Origin: Spirogloea muscicola
Taxonomy: Eukaryota; Streptophyta; Zygnematophyceae; Spirogloeales; Spirogloeaceae
Reading direction: 5' to 3'
DNA: 13,433 nt
Assembly: GCA_009602725.1 (NCBI GenBank)
Contig: WELB01000146.1
Span: 205,259-218,691 of the forward strand
Made by a program: the position numbers and the translations under genes. Shown here one piece after another: positions 1-6,869 of this stretch (position 1 is the first letter of the stretch; the number at the start of each line of letters is the position of its first letter). The notes beneath the pieces were generated by a model, which had not been told where the DNA came from, searched no databases, and saw only the letters and a list, made by a program, of their open reading frames with translations.

Positions 1-887
1 CGGGCGCAGCCCGTGCGGGCCGCGGCGGCCGCCGCCGCGGCGGCGCAGGTGCGCTCAGCTCGCGCCGCTCACTGCCTCGCCCACGTCCTTAAGAGTCCAG
101 CGTTTATGAGATTGATCTGACGCGGGATCAAATCATAGTTGCAGCGCGGCGCAGAATTCCCACGGTCTCATGCTCCCCTGCGCCGGCCTCTGCTGCCTGG
201 GTGCAGGTGCGGTGCGGCGAGTCGGCACCGCAGGCTGTGCAGAACAAGCAGTCTGTTGCCGCCAAGGCCCCCTCACAAGGTATGGAACCCATCACAGCTG
301 CATACACATGCTGGGGCTTTACTCAGCACTGAGCAATTCATCATGGTGCAATCACAGTCTCGCCTCCCTCTCAGAGACCATGCCTCCATGCTTTTCCAGC
401 ACTCTGCTCACATAGGTGCTCCATGCACGTCATTGTGACCGGCCTGGACGCTACCAGCATGCGTGTTGAAGCTCTTGCTGGATGCACATGTCCAGTTAAC
501 CTGTTGCTCAGCTGGAGCATATGCCAAGTGCTAGTCCGGCGGTCACTCAGCTCAGTTACATGCCTAGTCTGCTCGCCCTGCTCCAAGTGTTAGCAGTAGA
601 TGGGTGACTGAGGCTGCTTGTGGTCCTGAGCTTGTTCAGACAAGCTGGGCTTCGAAAAGTTCATTCCAAAGCTGGACGATGGGGGCATTGGCGGCGGGCC
701 TGGTGGCGATGGCGGCGGTGGTGGTGGCGGTGGGGGCGGCGGTGGCCACTGGTGGGGTTTCAGCTTCTGGGCGCTGGTCATGATGATCGGCTTCCTCAAG
801 GGCAAGGAGTCTGAGGGCCCTGTGCGGCCGCGCAAGCGACACTACCAGGCTGCCTCCTCGAGCAGTGAGGAGGAATATGACTTCTAG
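1..887 (+). CDS. Glycine-rich, probably chloroplast-targeted small membrane protein (3' part, 5' end off window)
   Basis: Proposed exons are <1-48, 207-279 and 640-887, all with GT-AG borders and matching phases (0, then 1), giving 122 residues in the window and a TAG stop. The first exon is an Ala/Arg run (RAQPVRAAAAAAAAAQ) and the second opens with VRCGESAPQ; this resembles an algal chloroplast transit peptide and its V-R-C processing site. The third exon encodes KLGFEKFIPKLDDGGIGGG, then a run of 12 glycines (residues 65-76), a hydrophobic segment HWWGFSFWALVMMIGFL (77-93) that could span a membrane once, a basic patch RPRKRH and an acidic tail SSSSEEEYDF. Codons are strongly algal (GGC, CTG, AAG, GAG). 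I do not recognise the family, so no function is given. The acceptor at 639 was preferred to those at 630 and 644 because it has TTCAG and keeps phase; the acceptor at 630 would add two residues. Chloroplast location is inference. Confidence 0.65.
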
Positions 888-1191
888 CTTGGCTCCTACT
901 ACTTCCCTACACCGTCCCTCATGTTGAGAAAGATTTCGGCCTCCCTCCCCGTTCCCCTCTCTCTCACCCAGTATATCCGATCCATATGTTCTTGATGGCA
1001 CAGCTTTGCCTGGGGGCTTTTAAGTTCTGCTTGTCCTTGTATTGGATATTGGCACCCATGACTGACCGCAAACAACTGAATAACTCGAAGGCATCCTATT
1101 TTGCCTTGGTGCCAGTTTGTCCCGTAGTCGATCACATGAATGCTACTTACAGATGCCTGGCAGACCAGTGCCGGTATCGATTTCTTTTCGA

Positions 1192-1196
1192 TGTAA
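1192..1196 (+). terminator. Likely poly(A) signal TGTAA for gene 1
   Basis: TGTAA, the usual poly(A) signal in green algae, occurs 305 bases after the stop codon of the glycine-rich protein. Cleavage would be expected about 10-20 bases further on. It is assigned by motif and position only. Confidence 0.45.
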
Positions 1197-1443
1197 CGAC
1201 TTTCAAGGCATGAACAGTAGAGTCCAGGTTTAAAAGTGGTCCTGCAAAGTTGAGTCCTGTGGGTCTGACAGAGCACTCCTTTGGTGCACAAAAGTGCCAG
1301 AGCGAGACAAGGTGAGCAACCAGCAGCTATGGAGACGCAGTGCGACCGCTGCAGCAAGACTTCATCGCAAGAAGGGTTACTACACAGTTGAAGTTGGATG
1401 GGGTGCATCTCTTCCTCCAAAACCAAGTATGTACATAAGCTGA

Positions 1444-1448
1444 TTACA
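1444..1448 (-). terminator. Likely poly(A) signal TGTAA for the RING gene
   Basis: On the minus strand TGTAA lies about 125 bases after the RING gene stop at 1572. A second minus-strand TGTAA at 1147-1151 is a possible distal site. If the distal site is used, the transcript would overlap the 3' end of the plus-strand gene. Confidence 0.45.
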
Positions 1449-1571
1449 GGAGCTATACAGGGTAGGCATCACAGCAAAGCTCACGAGATGAGACTCTTTG
1501 AGCCTTGCACTCTTAGCCAATCCCTTGGCGACCGAGGTCTGGGCGACGGACTGGAGTCGAACTTGCAATGA

Positions 1572-3079
1572 TCATGCCAGACGTGTGTCCTTCCGGTGGC
1601 CCTGGCCGCGCTGCAGGCTTTTAGGCTTTGTGCTGCCGCCGCTGCCGCAATCAGCACTCTCCCGCTTACTCGAGCGCTTGGCGCGTCTTCCCAGCGGCTC
1701 TGGAGCAGGCCCTTTGCCCTTGCCTAGGGCACGGGCACTTGAGCTCCCGGAGTTGGGACCAGCATGCACAGGCCGTGCTTCCATGCGTCCGCCACGTACG
1801 TAGCCATTGTCGCCCCAGCGCCTGTTCCCCAGACGCACAGATGGACCAAAATACTCTTCTTCGTACTCATCGTCGTCATCAAACTGCACATAGGCATGCT
1901 CCTCCGACTCCTCATGCTCGTCTGGCAATGGCAGCTGGCTGAACCAGGTCGCTCGCAGCAGCAGGCAGATGCTCTCTTCCACCATCACGTCGCTCAGGCT
2001 GTGCTCATGACAGGTCAAAGATTGCCTTCACATGAGCTCAGAGCTAGAGTTGTGGCAGTGGGTAAGTCAACAAACGGAAGAGGATACTGACTGGCAAAGC
2101 ACTACAGATACAGGAAGTGCACCGGCAATAGTCACACTGCTGAAAGCAGCTCGTCTCTTTTGCATTGAGGCAGCTAGGTGGGTGACTTAGCAACAAAACC
2201 CACCTGCCATTTAAAGTGCGATAGGAGTACAAAAAGGAGAAAGGCAGCCTGCACTGCGGACACCATGGATGCTCCTTGTATGTGGCCCAGCGAAGGATGC
2301 ATGTGATGCTGCACAAGCACGAAGAGACGGGCCATCCATCATGACCAAATTTTGGGCACTACCAGGACAAAGTAGATCAAGCATGTGCACACACATGCTT
2401 TCCCAGACAACAACGAGCAAGAGATTGACAACCTGAAATGAGGACTTGCTTGATGTGCTCACCAGTATGCATGCTCGCAGCCCTTCACCTGCGACGTCTC
2501 CTCAAGTGGTATTTTGCAGCGACATATGGCGCAGAGCCAGCTGTCATCAGGTGCAGGCGATGGCAATGTCTCTACAGTGCCCTTGAGCTTTTCTGCCTGA
2601 GCACGTAAAAGAGACACGCCTCTAATGATGTCATCATCAACCAATCTCGCCAGTGTATGTCAACATCTGTTCACGACCTAATCATGTGGGAATATGCACT
2701 GTGGGTATGAAACAGATTGAGAAGTTTTTGATGTCCTTGGTTGATCTGCGTACGTTAAGAAACAATCACTCGATTGACAATTTCGATCTGTTCACATGGA
2801 TCTCTCCTTAAAGTATTCAAATGACAGCATAGTGTATACAAGTCAATATCACTGATCACGACCTGACAGAAAATAGGAAGTGCATGCATGTATGTGTTAC
2901 TGCTGACGACATAATCACCAGCAGAGGACCAACACAAGGCCTCTGACCTTCTGTACATGGTCGGATCCCGATGTAGAATCGACTTCACCAAGTTCCAAGC
3001 CAGCAATCTCCTCGACAACGGCCACCAAATGGTCGATATGAGCCTTGTTGTGCACATCCATGCCGCTTGGTGACTCCAT
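1572..3079 (-). CDS. Plant-type RING-HC zinc finger protein, putative E3 ubiquitin ligase
   Basis: Well-supported exons are 3079-2948 (start ATG, 44 codons), about 2645-2463, 2308-2204 and 1998-1572 (TGA or similar stop at 1572-1574), with matching phases at the last two junctions. The RING is split between exons: CAIC, then KGCEHAYC and ITC, then CPQC, giving C-x2-C-x14-C-x-H-x2-C-x2-C-x12-C-x2-C (C3HC4). After it come SLSDVMVEESICLLLRATWF, an acidic stretch (FDDDDEYEEEYFG), RLGNRRWGDNGYVRGGR and a basic Ser-rich tail with GRRAKRSSKRESAD. This order matches a land-plant RING family that I recall around Arabidopsis At5g19430/At5g12310; ubiquitin-ligase activity is inferred from the RING. Exon 1 ends in phase 0 while the RING exon needs phase 2, so a small exon is missing. 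The only fit I see is 2862-2840 (VVISDIDL), which is weak. The RING exon could instead start at 2621. Expected length is about 285-290 residues. Confidence 0.88.
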
Positions 3080-3171
3080 GGTGTCTGGTGGTACAAGGAG
3101 AGCAGTGGGGGAAGCTGGCACAAACGCCACGAGGCCTCCGGCAGCTTCCTTGCCACTGCACCAGGCCTCCT

Positions 3172-3213
3172 TCACATCCTGGTGGGCTTCGCCTGTGCCA
3201 GGGTGGTATCCAT
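3172..3213 (-). promoter_or_regulatory. Upstream ORF in the RING gene leader
   Basis: A 13-codon minus-strand ORF (MDTTLAQAKPTRM, then TGA) starts in a strong context (GCCGCCATGG), 134 bases before the proposed RING start at 3079. It is in a different frame from the main ORF. If the leader is unspliced, it should reduce initiation at the main start. It could instead be the start of a 5' exon that I cannot join in frame. Confidence 0.35.
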
Positions 3214-3770
3214 GGCGGCGGGCGCCGGGTCGAGCGCCAGTACTGGCGCGGTCCTCGGCGGCGCCGCAGCGCGAAGCCACGGTGGCCGCGCTGAAGCGCA
3301 GCCCGTGCGTCCTCGGCGCTCCGGGCGTCTCGTAGTCAATCGAGAGCCGAGTCTGTCGCAGCGGCTGGAGGGACCTGCGTCTGCCGGTGGCAGGCCCGCA
3401 GCCGAGGAGCGCCGCGCGTGCGCCTCGGGGGGGCGACTTCCGCGACGCAACGGCGGCGGCGGCGGCGCGGCGGCGGCGGCGNTGCGGCGGCGGCGGCAGC
3501 GGCGGCGGGGGCGCTGGCCAGCCCGGGCAGGGCCCGGGGCCGTGTGATCTGCCCGCGGTTTCCCGACCGATGTGATTCGACGACCACGCGCCGGGCCGCA
3601 GCCCGTAGCCCTTACCGCCGGGGGAGGCGAAGAAATGGCACATTCAAACCCCCCTCGTCACCCGCTCTCTGGAACATCCTCTTGACCGCAGTTTTCCTGC
3701 GGCGACGGCCCCGCCGATCCGTCCCGGACGTCTTTGGGATTGGGGGGGGGGAATTTGCGCCTTAATCGAA
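3214..3770 (-). promoter_or_regulatory. GC-rich leader and probable promoter region of the RING gene
   Basis: Very high GC and CpG content sets this stretch apart from its flanks. It lies directly upstream of the RING gene and probably carries its 5' UTR and core promoter. Several frames are open for long distances, but only because GC-rich DNA has few stops. No clear TATA box is seen. A run of about ten G sits near 3741-3750. Confidence 0.35.
3451..3509. repeat. CGG/GGC trinucleotide repeat tract containing an ambiguous base
   Basis: An almost pure CGG repeat with small interruptions. The single N at 3482 interrupts it, so true length and phase are unknown. It lies in the GC-rich upstream region of the RING gene. 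Such tracts fold into hairpins or quadruplexes and are hard to sequence. Confidence 0.85.
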
Positions 3771-3847
3771 ACTGTTGAGTAATGCTGGGTGGGGGAAGCC
3801 GGAAGAGGGGAGGAAGGGCCCCGTCAAATGGGGCGCGTCAAATGGCG

Positions 3848-3961
3848 TGTCCCCCCCCCCCCAGTGGGGCGTGGGGAAAAAAAACAAAAAAAGTGGGAAA
3901 AGCGNTGTCCCCCCCCCCCAGTGGGGCGTGGGGAAAAAAAACAAAAAAAGTGGGAAAAGCG
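3848..3961. repeat. 57/56-bp direct tandem duplication separated by a single N
   Basis: Copy 1 is 3848-3904 and copy 2 is 3906-3961, with an N at 3905. Each has TGT, a run of 12 or 11 C, AGTGGGGCGTGGGG, A8-C-A7 and GTGGGAAAAGCG. The copies are otherwise identical. The N at the exact junction suggests two contig ends that overlap but were joined with a gap character, so the duplication may be an assembly artefact. Confidence 0.9.
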
Positions 3962-5619
3962 GACCGTCCACGGCGCCTACGGCACGGCACACGTGGCGCC
4001 TAAGCCGTGGCAACCTCGTCGTGCCCATGCTGAGCACTCGAAGAGCAAGCGCGGCCAGGTTAACCGGTGGCTGGGAGAGGCCAGCCCAAAAGGAATGGAC
4101 AAGGTCTGAAGGAGCCGGAGTGCTATGGACTGAGACAGCAGCAAGCGGACTCTCAGTAACCTCTAGTCAGTAGATGCAAATCTGAATAGCTAGCAGGCGG
4201 AAAGACGTCGAAGAACGGTCCAACACCAACAGGAGCATTGTGAAGTTTAGTGATCAAGAAGGAAGCTTTTTCAAAAACAGGGCGTTACTGCTGTGACAAG
4301 GAAAAGCAAGCTCATCCTAAGATGGGGATGGCCGTGAATGACCAGCCCAAACAGGGTTGCCAGAGGGCCTAAGGGGCCGGATAGTGCAGAACAACAGCTT
4401 GGACCAATCGCCCATTGACCTCCAAAGGCCAGAGCTCGTCAGCCTATGAGGACAAATATAGCTCTTGCAAAGGGGGCGAGGCCTGTGGAAAGCAAACAGG
4501 GCTTCCACATTGACAGCGAAAGGAAAGGGGGGGAGGGCTCGCCCATAGGAAAAGGGGCTAGCAAAGCCAGCCCAGAAAAGAATGGACATTGTCCGCAGGC
4601 CTCAAAAGGCCACAAAACAAAACAGTGCCAGGAAAGACAAAACTACACAGAAAGGAAAGGGTGCCCACAGAAGTATGGACAAGGTCTGAAGGAGCCGGAA
4701 GCATAGAGACAAGAAGCCTGCAACAAAGAGGAAGAGAGAGAAGGCGTGCGGTGTGCGTGGAGGAAAAGGGAGGCTAAGACGAGCCAAAACACTACTTGGG
4801 CGGAAAGAAGCAGTGCAAAGTATGTGACTATGTAAAGCGAAGCTCTTGACTAAGAGGGGCTAAGGTGACAGCAAAATTGCACAACTGAAAGGAAAATTGG
4901 ATTGTGTTGATGATGGAGGGCCTGACTGGCCAAATCCAAAGGCGAACACCTTGACAAATGCGATCACCTGCTGCTGACCCGCTCACTAACCACGAGTCAG
5001 CACGTAGAGGTCGCTAACTGATGCCCGACTACTGGACGGCAATTCACAAGCCCTTGTGCCACCAGCTAAGGCTTGACCAGCTTTGTGGTGCAAAGCATGA
5101 GCCTGAGCTCGCTGCAAGCAGGCTGACACATGATGTCGCAAAACCGACAAATAGGCTGCTGGCCTGCCCATCTCGGCTGGATGCATGTCCTTACGTCGTG
5201 CATATCCTAAACCTGCGATGTTCTCAAGTGATTACCCACGAGTCAGCACATACAGATCCGATAGGCTAAGTTGGAAGTCCGAGCACTGCCACGGAAGCCA
5301 GTGGCCTGGGTTTGTGCGAGCCCAGCACGCTGAGCGATGGCCAAAGCCTGGAAAAGCTGCGAAGTGAGCAACAAGTGCATCCTGTAATTCGCTGTTTACC
5401 TATATGCCTACAGCGATTGCTTTGCATCGCCAGGCTGGTCGCGCCCTTGCAGCAGCCTCTGGCTTGCTCAGCGGGGTTGCTCTTCCTCCCCTCAGCTCAT
5501 CTGACTTTCTACTGCTGACACGGGGGTACTAAGGGCGCCCTGGCTGCCTAGCCTGTGGCTCCGTCATGAACACCTGTCTGCATCTGGTTGGCTTTTTACA
5601 GCCGATTTTTTCATATCAG
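3962..5619. other. Region without a convincing gene; degenerate repeats
   Basis: No frame shows a domain, credible exon chain or codon bias like that of the flanking genes. Degenerate dispersed repeats occur. An identical 25-bp block ending in GTCTGAAGGAGCCGGA lies at 4095-4119 and 4675-4699. Related pieces with CCAGCCCA are near 4081, 4342 and 4567, two of them followed by an AATGGACA piece. The 13-mer CACGAGTCAGCAC is at 4991 and 5237. An ATGGCC start followed by a GTGAGC donor near 5338-5364 could be a first exon of the downstream plus-strand gene, but I cannot prove a link. Confidence 0.5.
4079..4700. repeat. Dispersed degenerate repeat units
   Basis: Units at 4079-4120 and 4675-4700 share 25 identical bases. 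Partial related copies near 4341-4350 and 4566-4588 keep CCAGCCCA, and the latter also AATGGACA. This looks like remnants of a short repeat family. I see no terminal inverted repeats, target-site duplication or coding capacity. Confidence 0.55.
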
Positions 5620-6072
5620 CAGCCGCCTTCAGTACGCAGCTATCACCTGCAGAGCCTTGGTATGCCGCAGCCTGCCCCAAGAAAGGAAAGCTCTTACAAA
5701 GAAGGAGACAAAGCTCCTGCCAAAGAAAGAAGAAGAAACGAAGTTTTTCCTGAGTAGGCAGTGGCTGTGAGGTACTTGCTTTCGTGGGCGCTTGTGCAGG
5801 CTGCTGCTACACGGTGGAGTTGGTCACCAAGTCCAGGCGTAGAGAAGGGGAGAGAGGGAGAGGGAGAGGGAGAGGGGGAGAGGGGAAACGACGCCCTCGC
5901 TCGGGTCGGCTGGTGCTACGCCGCTCAGCACTGTCCCATCCTCGCTGTTACCCTTTGTCGGCCTTCCGTTCCCCATCAAAACAGCGCTCTCCTCTTACCT
6001 GCCTCTTGTTTTCTGGCTTCCTCACAGAGCGAGCTCGTTGCCTACCAGCGCTATGCCACATCCCTCAAGTAA
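5620..6072 (+). CDS. Possible 3' end of a small single-helix membrane protein gene (unresolved exons)
   Basis: Candidate exons on plus: 5620-5659 (acceptor after TTTTTTCATATCAG, donor GTATGC; one frame gives AAFSTQLSPAEP), 5762-5838 (GCEVLAFVGACAGCCYTVEL, then VTKSR) and 6028-6072 (SELVAYQRYATSLK, then TAA). The middle exon has a hydrophobic stretch long enough for one membrane helix. The last exon has typical algal codons and a clear pyrimidine-rich acceptor (CTTCCTCACAG). The first junction is phase-compatible. The second is not if the GTAGAG donor after 5838 is used, since it leaves phase 1 and the last exon needs phase 0; in-frame donors after 5813 or 5822 are poor. The start is unknown. 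Size and composition would suit an organelle inner-membrane accessory subunit, but that is speculation and I name no family. Confidence 0.33.
5840..5888 (+). repeat. GA-rich simple repeat
   Basis: A purine-only run made of GAGAGG/GAGGGA units. It lies in the presumed last intron of the weak plus-strand gene, directly after the possible donor. It is probably intronic low-complexity DNA. Confidence 0.8.
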
Positions 6073-6869
6073 GCTCTAATTTTCAAGCCTAGAAACTTGA
6101 GTTGCTCTCCTGGATTGTGTTCTTGATGTGCAACATGGTGCCAACTTGGTCCTCAAGGCAAAAGCCCTCTGACTTTGCAAGCCGAGGTCACTTGCAGGCA
6201 CTGCACTGCGAAGCCAACATGCACTTTATGCATGCCAAGACCTGCATGCCTGCCATGACGACCTTCTGCAGGTCGCTAAGTCACAACAACTTCCACCTTG
6301 ACTTGCAAGTCATAGGTCGTGTCCTAAGAGACATGCCATACTCTACAATAAAGCCCCTGGGGTCTATTGTCATGTGGGCGGTTGACCACTCGGTCTCCTT
6401 AGGTTTTGGCGCAGTAAAGCTAACACAATCCAACAAGATGCAACAGGACCTGCTGACACTGTATCAACACACAGCAATGCAAGTTGCGAGCCCTGTGGTC
6501 CAACACCAGTAGAAAATGCAGGTTGCACCATTCTTACTTCGAAGTGATGACCAGTTGAAAGCAAAGCTTGGTTGATCTACTGGATGTGCATGCTTGTTGG
6601 GGAGGTTGCATGAGAGGCAGTCCACAGTCGAGGATGGCTAGGTCGCATCCTGAGAGAGTTCCTCTTTGCATTCTCTGTTGTGAGCAACGTATGATGCAGG
6701 TTACAACTTTATACATGTCCTTCCTTCCAAACCTCCTGTGTTCACCACCAGAGCTACGATGAAAGTTTCCCTCCAACTACCTCCAGCAGGGGGCATGCCT
6801 ATGCTACCTAAGGATGAACTTGATTAAGAATAAGGTGGAGGATAAGAATGGATGCGTGAGATAGGGGGG
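6073..6869. other. Convergent 3' untranslated / spacer region
   Basis: This stretch lies between the plus-strand TAA at 6072 and the kinase stop at 6870. A plus-strand frame is open for 136 codons at 6102-6512, but it lacks splice context, domain motifs and the codon bias of nearby exons. I read it as UTR or spacer. It contains the minus-strand poly(A) signal of the kinase gene. Confidence 0.5.
6701..6705 (-). terminator. Likely poly(A) signal TGTAA for the histidine kinase gene
   Basis: TGTAA on the minus strand, about 165 bases after the kinase stop codon at 6870, in the expected position for a green algal poly(A) signal. Confidence 0.5.

Larger units (their letters stand above)
888..1571. 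other. Convergent 3' untranslated / spacer region between gene 1 and the RING gene
   Basis: This stretch lies between two convergent stop codons (887 on plus, 1572 on minus). It holds TGTAA poly(A) motifs for both genes and is probably mostly 3' UTR. A minus-strand frame stays open for 175 codons across 899-1426. Its composition is unlike the neighbouring exons and I see no domain or splice pattern that would make it a gene. Confidence 0.55.

Noticed and set aside
590-1001. Poly-proline and other antisense frames opposite the glycine-rich exon
   Set aside because: They are shadows of the GGC/GGT codons of the plus-strand protein.
899-1426. 175-codon open frame on minus
   Set aside because: No domain or credible composition, and it lies in the 3' UTR interval of the RING gene. 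It has no splice link to a start.
2915-3643. 242-codon minus frame through the GC-rich region
   Set aside because: It contains an N and is open mainly because GC-rich DNA lacks stops. Only its 3' part (from the ATG at 3079) is accepted as coding.
3762-4173. Frames across the C-run/A-run duplication
   Set aside because: Low-complexity repeats with homopolymers and an N; the peptide is an artefact of the repeat.
4317-4589. 90-codon minus frame in the repeat region
   Set aside because: It overlaps dispersed repeat units and shows no family motif.
5839-5888. GA tract as a coding Gly/Glu/Arg repeat
   Set aside because: It directly follows a plausible donor and is better read as intronic simple sequence.
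6102-6512. 136-codon plus-strand frame
   Set aside because: No domain, codon bias or splice context; more likely a 3' UTR.
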